A stretch of 64,000 nt of DNA from Oscarella lobularis (Eukaryota; Porifera; Homoscleromorpha; Homosclerophorida; Oscarellidae). The notes beneath the pieces are model-generated. The model did no database searches. It was not told the DNA's origin and was given only the letters and a program-made list of their open reading frames with translations. The stretch spans positions 1,488,001-1,552,000 of the forward strand of contig NC_089184.1 of assembly GCF_947507565.1 (NCBI RefSeq). Direction: 5' to 3'. Below, piece after piece: positions 1-9,458 of the stretch. How positions within the stretch are numbered: the stretch's first letter is position 1; each line of letters begins with the position of its first letter. Position numbers and translations under genes: made by a program.

Positions 1-114
1 CAACCGCGACACAAATATTCCAAACCTCCGTGCTGTCGTCGAGGGGGCTTGGCCGGTCTTTCGCGTTTTCCGATCGACGAAGATCGCGTTGGAGCGGGAG
101 GCGGCGCGTCGTCT

Positions 115-146
<32 letters not shown>

Positions 147-1519
147 TCCGTCCTCACTCTCAATGGGAAGTACAATTTTAGGAATGGGTGCCAAGGCGGA
201 TGGAGACGCCCGCGCACTCGACGGCAAATCTCTTGCAGATCCGATCGTCGTTCGTCGACGTCGACGACGCTGCTCCTTGCAATGGAGCGCGCATTTTTCG
301 AGCCATCGATAGTGATCGACGGCCAACGTGCCGCCGAGATCGACGGGAAGGGATTCCGGCGAAATGAGTGAGAGCAAACGGGATCGACTGACGGGAGCGA
401 TCTGAAACGGGGGGGGGGGACGAGACTATTATGAAAAGGTTCCTAGGAGTCTGATCCCCCATTTACCCGTTCTCGCATCTTCTGCTTCATAAATAAGCGT
501 ACGACGGCCAGCGCTGACTTGAACCACCACGGCGCGTCAATGACGTAGAGTTGCTTGAGACGCGCGGGATATCCCTCCTATGAGAGATGACGTTGCGTGA
601 CTGACGAATACCACGTGACCAAACGTTCGGTCTCACCTGCAGGAGACTAATGATAGCGGTCGCGAGTTTTCGGTCGAAATTAGAGTAGCCAGCCCCGTGC
701 ATGTTAATAAGTAGAACTACACCGTCGCGTCTCGTTTGCATACTAGAACAAGAACAGTGTTACTCCCTCACGTTTTTTCTCTCTCTCGTCCCCTCCCCCT
801 TTTCACCTTTCTAATATCGTATCCAAGTGCACTGTTAGGGCTTTTATGGTCGTTATGTGCTGAACGGAGCTTGGATGGTGTTGGCTCATCGTGATCAGGA
901 TCAGCTGAGCGCCGTTTCGATCTCTCGCGTTCTGCAAGGGGGATGTGACGTGGGCGGGGAGGAGAAAGAGCGGGAATTTTATTCATTCATTTATTCACTG
1001 ACGCGAGACTTTTCTTTCTTTACCAATACAGTCAATTTGCCGCTAGCCAGCTCGGCGCGAACCGGATCCCGTTCTGGATCGATCATGTCAAGTCCGTAAC
1101 GATCGCGAAGTACCTATAACACGCCCACTCACACACGCAGAAACGAGAACTGGAACGGGTAATCCGCGATTCCCGGGGTGGGGTGTGCGCCCTCAATGTA
1201 TCTACTTCCGGTTCCCGACTTTTCTCCGTACATGCTTTATTCCTACGGTACTGTATGGCCTTACCATGTGATTCTTCACGAGCTGGATCGCTCGGTTCAC
1301 GTCGAACTTGCGAGCCATTAGGAATTTAAGTGCTTCGTCGCGCTCTCCGATCCATTCCGGCAGCGTTTTGTCGCTAGCCGATGCATCGACGAATTGAGCC
1401 AGTGCCTAGTAGAGGGGTCTCGCTTCACTGAAACTCTAGCAGTTCACTTAGGACATCATTCTCACTCTTTCCTCGTCGACGGTCAGCTCAGGAGGAGGAT
1501 CTTTCGAGGTGCTTTCCAT
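1..1519 (-). CDS. PTPN9: PTPN9/MEG2-like CRAL-TRIO protein, 5' part, truncated by the window edge
   Basis: A lipid-binding Sec14/CRAL-TRIO module is seen; in PTPN9 it targets a tyrosine phosphatase to secretory vesicles. Exons read 1466-1519, 1265-1405, 1024-1113, 807-931, 637-742, 467-577 and 401 to beyond base 1, all in phase. The start reads MESTSKDPPPELTVDEER, like the acidic PELTxEEE opening of PTPN9. CRAL-TRIO-N carries FLMARKFDVNRAIQL, followed by AELASGKLTVL, NARDRNGAQLILITM, MQTRRDGVVLLINMHGAGYSNF and EGYPARLKQLYVIDAPWWF (lipid pocket), closing with SPESLPVDLGGTL. The last exon continues into a basic, Pro-rich linker with a Gly run. At least 342 residues are visible. The phosphatase domain would lie left of the window, so PTPN9 is preferred over another CRAL-TRIO family but not proven. 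An in-frame ATG further upstream (1711) is possible; 1519 matches the family start. Confidence 0.72.
113..150 (-). repeat. GGC trinucleotide repeat coding for polyglycine
   Basis: An uninterrupted run of about 11 GCC triplets (GGC on the coding strand) lies in the last visible exon of the PTPN9-like gene and encodes a run of about a dozen glycines after an acidic patch. It sits in the interdomain linker, where length variation is likely tolerated. Confidence 0.85.
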
Positions 1520-1858
1520 CGGAATCTCTCGCTTTAGCGCACGCGATTCGTCGCCACTCGCCAACTCGCCGCCGCTTTTACTACCGGCCAGGAACAACCA
1601 AGAACAGCTGCCAAGAACTGCTAAATCTTCGTTTGTAGTCTCGGGAGCTCGAAGTCGGTCGGTTACTGGCCTCTTAGGATCGCGCATGCGAACTCTAAAG
1701 ATACAAACCATATGTCTATAAATAGTGTCAACATACCCTTGTCGTTCATTTGGCGTCTATAGAAAAGATCATCTGCACTGCACGCTTTCGCTGAAGAATG
1801 TGTCAACATTTAATGAATCAGTTTCGTCGCTTCAATATTTCCCAAGCTAGAAACTTAG
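1520..1858. promoter_or_regulatory. Intergenic: PTPN9-like promoter side and SEC24 3' end
   Basis: This is a 339-bp gap between the PTPN9-like start codon and the SEC24 stop codon, both genes on the minus strand. An ORF in frame with the PTPN9-like start runs on to 1711 and may be 5' UTR or an extended N-terminus. No recognisable promoter motif is seen. Confidence 0.4.
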
Positions 1859-4800
1859 CTAATTTAGCAGTTCTCTGATTTCCCTGTGAAGATGGCACAA
1901 ATAGTCAACATAAGATGGGCTGCCATCTGTGCCCTTATCCTCCACCAAAAATCCTCTGAACCATCCTTCAAGTTTATCCTTCTGCTTGATCACCATTATC
2001 TAAAAGTAGCCACGTAATAGTGTGGTACGGTAAACTTCTGGCTGTCGAAGAACAAACCTTCATAGCTGTCTGCCTCTGTTTTCTGACTCTGTCAATGATA
2101 CCACGAATCTGGTGCGATAGGGGATTGCCAAGAGATGGCAAAGTCGTCTAAAAGAGAATAGGAATGAAGTAAGCAAAAAAGGTAGTGCCAGTCTCCGCGT
2201 CTACCAATTTCTCAGCTTCTAAATGATGAAAAGAAGGAGCTCCAAAAACTTGCTGCAAAAACTCGGCTCGAACATCTTGGCCCACCCAGATAAAGGCATT
2301 GATTCCATTTTCTAATAAATATGCTACCAATCGCCAAAATTTCGCGAGACACTTACAACCTACCCAGCAGATAGACCCCTTGACTTCGCAAAAACATATA
2401 CGAGCAACGAAGAAGGCGCGGCAAGTCCGCTTGATTCGGTTCAACGTCGTGCTAAGAAAAGAAAACACTCAAACACTTGAACTCCAACCCACCCTGTTCT
2501 ATTTCCTTACCAAGGGAAACAGCCTAGGATACAGGAGAGCCAAGCAAGAAGCCAAATTAGACGAGGATATGAGTTGCATAAGCCACGACTTCATGTCGAC
2601 ACTCATGTCACCAGCTGCAAAGATTCAATTGACGGTCGCACAATTATCTAAGCGAGTCCCACATCGACTTCTTACCTCCACGCAAAGCTTCGTGTTTCAA
2701 GAGGCAGTTGGCGTAGAGAGGCAGCAATTTCATGCACTCAGGAAGAATCAACTAGATGTGCAAAAGAGAGAAAAAGATCGGTTCATAGAAATCGCATCGT
2801 TCGCGTCTCCAGACTTGGCCAGCGTTCGATGGCGCGGCGCAATGCTTGCGATAGCAAGCCAATATTTCGGCGCACTGATCCGTGAGGCGTTCGCGAATTG
2901 TCTTGTAAGGAGTGGAGAGCATTAGGTGAACAGCTGAAACGAAAGCGAGATAACGAAGAGAATCGTAAATGCAGAAACTCCAACCTTTCTTTGCAAAGAA
3001 ATTAAGGAGAGAGTGAATTTCCGCGTTGCGATACAGATCCGCTAATTGAGGAGAGCAGGACAGAGATAGATTATGAACGCGAATTCGCCTCTGTCCCGAC
3101 AACGACGTGTACAGCATAGCGGCCTAAGAAAACGAGGGTCGTAGTGCACCGCCACGAACAAAAGCAGGGAATTGGTCTACCTGAATGTAGGCCCCGTCTT
3201 TTTCGTCCAGTTTGTCGTCGTGTTTAATGTCAACAGCGATAGACTAGGATTGCCACTATCTCGTTTCAATTTCTATTCATTGACTTGGCTTACCGTGCGA
3301 GGATCGACGGCTGCTAATTGGATATCCGTACTATTATTCATGAAGAAACTTCCGAAGACGTCAACGGCTCGTATGCCTAAAAGAAAAAAAAAACGTGAGA
3401 GACATACAATGCGTTCAAAAGTTTTAGGCTCGACTATCACGACATCTGGGAAACGCTCATGTAGTGTAATGGGTGAGGGATCTCATCGCGGTTGCCTTCT
3501 CGGCTAGTTCTACTCTATAGATGCAGTTCAAAATCATCTAGAAATGAGCTACGCTGTTAGATAAGAGGTTATTACGTCAAATTAGTACAGTGTGAGCGAA
3601 ACTTGAACTGAGGCCCCCTTCCGCGCCTACGAGACCGTTAAACGTTCAAAAAACGCGCCTCCTTCGCGTAGAATACTTTTAAAAATTAAAAAAACATTAC
3701 GACACATGATACAAACCACACGGAAGACGGTGCTATGGAGGTTTATCCCTATCAGAGGTGCCTCACAGGCGCAGCGGAGAGAGTGGACGTAGGAAGGCCG
3801 AAGCCCTTGTCAAGTGAGGACATTGACCAGCCACCGGGCTTGATGGTCACACCTTGGGGAGAGTTGCCTGCTCCCTTCTATCCTAGCCACAATCTCTTGC
3901 TCCTGCTACTGATAAGTACATGTAAATGCTGGGTATTTATATAGGAACCCCTACAGGGCTACCACGACTGCAGCTATTCATCACCAAAACGCGTGCCGTT
4001 TGAATCGAGAACTATGCCAATCGGCTTCAAATGCAATTTTGACCGCGATGTTGAAATCGGTTTTGTTCCAAATCAATTGAAAAACGAGAAAAGACGACGA
4101 CTAACGCCTGCTACGTACGTAAGACACGCCCTGTCACGCTACATTGAGGCAACCGTGACGCAGTACGCGCGATCGCTGCGAAATGCGTTATACGCGAAGT
4201 AGAAGCGAGAAATCGGCTGCGAAGTACATTGTGAGTCTATTCTAAAGACATTCAGTCGCTATTTGAACGCGAAAAGCGATCGGATAGGCAGCGACGGCAA
4301 TACGCTTGGTCAGCAAAATCATCAAAGGTGTTATATGCCGGCTCAATGGCACCGAACGTGCGCTACACTTAGTACTTGACGTGATCAAACAAACACAGCT
4401 AAGATTTTTACGGAATACTGGCGCGCCGGGCGGCGCGCCGTGTGTGCTAGGGTCTCGTCCACATATCTACCGGGGAGAGTGCGAGCAAGAGCAGGAATGC
4501 AGTAACTTCTCCGGCGGCAATCATCGCGAGAAGAAGTTGCTCTATACATACCTGGGCTGCAGCGAACTCTCACAACAGCGTCGAAAGCGACAGGCTCTTG
4601 CAAACGATACGTGAGATCTTCAACAAAACGATCACCATCCACAGCAGCCTGAAAATGAAGAGTTCATAGTCAAAATGAAAGCCACACTACTTTTTCTTAC
4701 TCGAAAATAGTTGTACTTGTAGAGTCGGCCTCCCGTAGTGGACGTCAACGTCCCAATTGTCGCGATATCCATATAGCAATTGGGAAAGAGAAATAAATCT

Positions 4801-7467
4801 ACAGACACGCCCGCTCCGACACACTCTTCGGCCACTTTTCTGTAGTACGGCGACTGATGAGCGTACTGAGTCTAGAGAAAAAGCCTTGCTCCCTTTTTTC
4901 GGCGATGCATGCACACTCATTAGACCTTTTCCTTGTCCGTTCCAAGCAGCTTTTTCTCTTCTCTGTTTTTGAGCTTTCCGGGACCCTCGTACGACGGAAA
5001 AGCCGAGTGAAAAACAAAGAGCTTTCCAGGACGGCCAGCAGCCTAGATAGAAAAAAATACCCAAACTATTAATCAAAAATTCTCGGCGAGTTTCACTTTG
5101 AGAGCTTCGAATCCCGCTCGAACTGCGGGACCAAGCACAGATTCCGTCTCCGTAGAATTGGCGTACATTTCCGGAAGCTGCTGGAGCAAGCTACCGTAGT
5201 TGTAATTAATTTAAAACGATTACGTTTGAATTGAAAATACTAGATGTACCTTTCTATAACCGTTCTTGCTTCTTCGACGTTCACCGTGAATCCTTCCAAC
5301 AGAGGCATAAAGACGTCTTCTATGTCAGAGAGAATCAACATCTGAGGTTGTGCTAGAGAAGCCTAGTAAACAGACACGTGGATTTCACAAATGGATATGA
5401 TAGCTCAATTGGCTCGGCCTCTACCTTGACGTTGTAGAAATGAATAGCTTTGCTATACGTGATAAATCCGACTTGAATAGTCGACGCGTCTTGGCCTTCC
5501 TCCTTGGGCAAATCGTTCAGAAGCGTCATCATCGTCGAAGCCCACAACGATAATAGGCCTGATCGAACGCTATTGTAACTGACGTCAATCAGAAACAAAT
5601 AAGCGGGAGGAAGCGGCATTTTCTTCTCCTAATCCACGCGGAATAAATCATTCAAAAGAAATGGTGACTGAGACTGACTGACTTTGCAATACTCCTCTGT
5701 AGCAACAAACTCAACTGAACCGTAGCAAAGCTCCGGCCTTTCCAGCAGATCTGCTCTCCGTCCTTGATGATCCAAGTGACAGAAATACTCGGGCGGCACT
5801 AGTACGCATTATCAATGAGTTGCAGTTACTTCAATACTGTCATGACAAAAATGCCGTACCTTCATTTGTGAAGCCATCAAATCGATCTACGTACTGTCTA
5901 CCCCCGTCGACAAACTGCACGAACGGATTGATGTAGGCGCGGCCTCGTCGAGATCGTATCGGACCATTGGGACCGTGATCCACGAGACGGATCGTTTTCT
6001 AAAACACCGTGCGTGACACTTGGCCAAATGAAAGAGGGAACTACGCGTCATTGATACTTCGTCATCTGGAACGGTCGCGAACGGTTGAATCACAACGGCA
6101 AAAGGAATTTTGCTGATGTTCAATTGATCGTTAGAACAGGGAGCCACGTAAAGCGTCGGACGCATGAATCTTGGACTGCAATTGCCTTTACCAGCACGAT
6201 CACATAGGCTCATTAGAAATTCCAACATTTCCAGACTGCTTACCGTTGTCGACAACTTTGTAATTCGTTGTTATCAGCGGTGGCAGCGTTCGGTCGTTCG
6301 TCACGTACGGTAGCGATCCGCGGTTTTCAGCATCGGCCTCGTAGTAAGCGATCTAGAGAGAGAACGAGGACGTTTTCTTATATCCCATTCATAGGTATTT
6401 GGACTCTATATATACAGCGCTGGGCATGTTTTCCAAGCTTGGCGTCGCCGCTTGCGGTTGCTGAAACGCCCTCGGAGAGGCCGGCGAAGGAGGCCCTCCC
6501 ATTCCTGGTCCAGCCATTGGCATTCCCGGACCTCCTGGCCGCTGCATTTGCTGCGGGGGTTGACGGTTTCCTGGATTCATCATACCCGGCCCCATTGGCA
6601 TAGATCCCGGGCCAGGTCTTTCTTGAGACAGTTGACGTCCTGGAGCAAACTGCGGCGGTCCAGCAAGTCCCGCTTGAGGAAAACTGGAAACAGGAGGACC
6701 AGAATATCTTTGAGTAGGAGGAGGAGGCTGTCCTATTGTAGACGTAGGAGGAACGTTTGGATTCGGAGGCATTGGGCCAGTAGGAGGAAATTGAGTCTGT
6801 TGTTGCTGTCCAGGAAATTGAGTCGGAGGTGGTTGCTGCTGATAGTGACCGGGATAAGAAGGCTGCAATGGTCTTTGAGGAGGCTGGTTCTGTTGTTGTG
6901 CTAGTGGTGGTGGCGGTCCTGGATACTGTTTCTGCTGTTGAGGATAAGTCGTTCGTGGCTGCGACAATCCCTCGCCAGTTGGCATCATCTATCAGTACTG
7001 TACCTCAAACTAATCTTCACCTACACTCGCATTCTTCATACCAGTTGGCCACCACCCGGTGGGACTTGCTGCTGACTGATTCTCATCTGCCCCATTGAGG
7101 CCGTTGCCTGCACAATCATGTCAAATTCAACAGAAAAAATCTCTTATTTTTGTTGTATCTACTGTACCTCGTTCATTCCCTGCTGATGTTGACTGAATTC
7201 CTGCGGTGGTCCTTGTTGATAGGGTCCCGGGCCTTGACTCTCGTACCTTTGTACGGGAGCCGGCGGTGGAGGACCCGTTTGCTGCTGATAGGGGACCGAT
7301 TGGGGTCCGGGAGGCCTATACGCCGGAACTTGGGTCGGAGGCCCACGTCCGTAGAATTCTTGGGCTGCTTTGGGGCCAGAAGGAGGTGCTATAGCACTCG
7401 GTGGTCCGCCGTAGCCCGGTTGAGGCGGCTGGGTCGGATTCCATGGCTGTCTTTGGCCGTTGTACAT
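1859..7467 (-). CDS. SEC24: COPII coat cargo adaptor SEC24 (C/D type) lacking zinc-finger cysteines
   Basis: SEC24 partners SEC23 on the ER exit-site coat and selects cargo. There are 23 exons: 7168-7467, 7042-7107, 6416-6988, 6244-6352, 6058-6185, 5860-5998, 5683-5798, 5425-5628, 5250-5362, 5097-5190, 4926-5042, 4701-4871, 4552-4648, 3294-3376, 3181-3243, 2985-3123, 2815-2933, 2676-2751, 2511-2614, 2364-2451, 2205-2311, 2058-2147 and 1859-1999, giving 1078 aa (the SEC24C/D length). The N-terminal 310 residues are Pro/Gln-rich. [13 protein letters not shown], trunk [58 protein letters not shown], gelsolin-like [13 protein letters not shown] and C-terminal [13 protein letters not shown] all match SEC24C/D. 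The zinc-ribbon exon (5860-5998) keeps the fold alignment but has S408/G411 and D430/D433 in place of the two CxxC pairs. The intron 3377-4551 carries a dispersed repeat. It is divergent from the esterase gene. Confidence 0.95.
3602..4372 (+). repeat. Dispersed repeat, copy 1, inside a SEC24 intron
   Basis: About 770 bp in the intron 3377-4551 is closely similar to 33826-34707, in the same window orientation and antisense to both host genes. Shared blocks include 3721-3859 and 3970-4310. Relative to copy 2 it lacks a 111-bp segment at 3859, the loss lying between CACCTT..GGGG direct repeats. Short open frames (69 and 69 aa) are also present in copy 2 but match no family I recognise. I see no terminal inverted repeats, poly-A tail or target duplication, so class is unknown. 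Confidence 0.75.
4420..4439. other. GC-rich perfect inverted repeat
   Basis: Two copies of the palindrome GGCGCGCC flank a 4-nt spacer (4428-4431) in the same SEC24 intron, about 50 bp right of the dispersed repeat. It could form a hairpin in RNA or a small cruciform. Function unknown. Confidence 0.7.
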
Positions 7468-7758
7468 GTCAATGAAAGACCCTAAAGGGGGTCTCCGTCA
7501 CGGTACTTTAGATACGCACTCGTTTCTACGCGTACGTAGAACTCGACAGCTTGGCGACGCGAAAGAGAACGTGTAAGAACACTTCGAGGAGACAGCACTG
7601 TGAGAAACGATGTAGCGCACTTTATTCGTGCCACGTTTCCCTGCAGTACGGGAACTGATCTACACGTTTCCAATGGTGACGAGACCCTCTGCAGACTGCA
7701 TTTCCGTGTTTTCTTGCGCATGGCAAATTTATTGTGGGTGGAGCTCGAGACGTGCAAA
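7468..7758. promoter_or_regulatory. Divergent promoter interval, SEC24 / sialate O-acetylesterase
   Basis: A 291-bp gap separates two start codons facing away from each other. The reading frame of the esterase remains open upstream to 7600, so part of this interval may be translated if an upstream ATG is used. The signal peptide argues for 7759. Confidence 0.55.
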
Positions 7759-9360
7759 ATGAAATGCTCCTGGAGCATTTTCTTGCTTTTGGCTCTATTG
7801 CAGCAAACTTTCCTCTGCAGAGCCGACATAACAATGAGCTCAATTTTCTCCAACGGAGCAATTCTCCAAACGACGGATGACGACGGCCACGCGCCGGTCA
7901 TCTTCGGTACGGCCAACTCTGAAGCCACGATGATCATCACAGTCTCCGGTGGCAAAGGAAACGTGTTCAAACAAACCTTCCACGCCGACGGCCAAGGCCA
8001 GTGGAACTGGTACGTTTCTCTCCCAAACACGTCCAGTGCCAAACCGGGTCCATACTCTATCGGCATCGAGGAATACACTGCAAACGGTACCATTTACATT
8101 GATTCGGCGGGATTCGGCGACGTCTACTTTGGCGACGTTTACTTTTGCAGCGGTCAATCCAACATGGTATACAACGTTAAAGGAACGACGAACGCAGCCG
8201 AAGAACTCGCTCGAGCCAATTATACAAACGTGCGACTCTTCAAAGCGCCAGGCACGAGAGTTTCTCTTCTCGACAACGCAGACACTGCCGGCAGCTCTCC
8301 GTGGATGCCATGCAACAACGAAACGGTGGCTTCTTTTTCGGCAGTCTGCTATTTGGCCGCCGAAAATATCATGAAGATGCACACAAAAGACAGATACATC
8401 GGTCTCATTGAATCGGCGGTCGGTGGCACGGGAGTCCAATTGTGGGCGACAAACAAAACAGATCACACGTGTGGGCAATCGTCGTCGCAATTGTCTTCGA
8501 ATTACAAGCCGGCTTCACTTTACGAAACCATGATTCTTCCCTATTTACCGTACACCGTTCGAGCCGCTATCTGGTATCAAGGCGAGGCGAATGCCGACGA
8601 GTGCTGCCCCATTGGTCGATCCGACTACACGTGCTATCTGGAGCACATGATGCGCGATTGGCGCGCCGTGTGGGGCTACGACGTACCGTTCGTTGTCATT
8701 CAGCTTCACACGTGGGGATACCTGCCTTGCGATGCCGAAACGCCGGTCATCAGTCAGCCCCAGGCGGGAATACGGCTCGCCGAGTGGGACGTCTGGAGAC
8801 AGAATTCAAACGACACGTTTCTCGTCACGGCTGCAGATCAAGGAGGCTCGCTTCATCCGCCGTATAAATCCGAAGTCGCTCGGCGCGTGGCCTTGGCTTT
8901 GATTGCCAACGTATTCAAACAGAACGTTACTTGGTTGGGTCCGAGTATTGTCAACGGAACGGCGAATCATACGACGTCGACGAACGGCAAACGACAGTTC
9001 GAAGTCGATCTGATCTTGAAAAACGGCGAAGGACTAAAGCTCGTCAAAACCAGAGCGTGCAACGGAACAAAGCCGGATACGTGCACGAGATACTGCTGCA
9101 ATAACGGTGCTCCCGGTCTCTTCATTCTCGAGGGCTACGATTGGTCGTCGACTTACAGCGCTCACATGTATAATCTCGCCGTGACGAGCGTTGCAGACAA
9201 TCGTCTTCATCTGTCCATGTTGACGAATGACACGTATGACGGAAAGGCTCACCTTGCGCGCCTCCTCTATGCCGTCGGTTCGCAGCCGACTTGTTCTGTT
9301 GTTAACGGCGACGGCATAGCTATGGCAACACAAGGACCAATTTATCTGGCTCTCCGTTAA
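7759..9360 (+). CDS. SIAE: Sialate O-acetylesterase, intronless
   Basis: This esterase removes O-acetyl groups from sialic acids in lysosomes or outside the cell. It is a single uninterrupted frame of 533 aa. The chosen ATG gives a clear signal peptide (KCSWSIFLLLALLQQTFLCRA); in-frame ATGs at 7600 and 7720 would bury it. The SASA/SGNH hydrolase motif FGDVYFCSGQSNM places the nucleophile at Ser134. IGLIESAVGGTGVQLW, AIWYQGEANADE and DQGGSLHPPYKSEVARR follow, with His366 the likely catalytic base. About a dozen Asn-x-Ser/Thr sites and many cysteines fit a secretory glycoprotein. It is the only long intronless enzyme gene here, between genes with many introns, which suggests a retrocopy or transfer. 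The alpha-galactosidase starts 98 bp downstream on the same strand. Confidence 0.9.
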   Translation: MKCSWSIFLLLALLQQTFLCRADITMSSIFSNGAILQTTDDDGHAPVIFGTANSEATMIITVSGGKGNVFKQTFHADGQGQWNWYVSLPNTSSAKPGPYSIGIEEYTANGTIYIDSAGFGDVYFGDVYFCSGQSNMVYNVKGTTNAAEELARANYTNVRLFKAPGTRVSLLDNADTAGSSPWMPCNNETVASFSAVCYLAAENIMKMHTKDRYIGLIESAVGGTGVQLWATNKTDHTCGQSSSQLSSNYKPASLYETMILPYLPYTVRAAIWYQGEANADECCPIGRSDYTCYLEHMMRDWRAVWGYDVPFVVIQLHTWGYLPCDAETPVISQPQAGIRLAEWDVWRQNSNDTFLVTAADQGGSLHPPYKSEVARRVALALIANVFKQNVTWLGPSIVNGTANHTTSTNGKRQFEVDLILKNGEGLKLVKTRACNGTKPDTCTRYCCNNGAPGLFILEGYDWSSTYSAHMYNLAVTSVADNRLHLSMLTNDTYDGKAHLARLLYAVGSQPTCSVVNGDGIAMATQGPIYLALR

Positions 9361-9458
9361 ACTTGAACTTCGTAACTGTCTACCTCTGACCTCGGGCTGC
9401 TTCCGGGAGGTGTGCATAGCACGACAATCACGTGGTAGTGCATTGTTTCGCTGCATAA

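Noticed and set aside
49-371. Plus-strand frames of 87 and 113 codons with poly-Pro and poly-Ala
   Set aside because: They are shadows of the minus-strand PTPN9-like exon, created by the GCC repeat.
3721-3800. Resemblance of GAGGTTTATCC in the dispersed repeat to U1 or U4 snRNA
   Set aside because: Only about ten bases match; no Sm site, 5' splice-site pairing segment or matching stem-loops are present.
7840-8490. Minus-strand frames of 203-216 codons opposite the esterase
   Set aside because: Antisense shadows of a well supported coding exon, with no family similarity.
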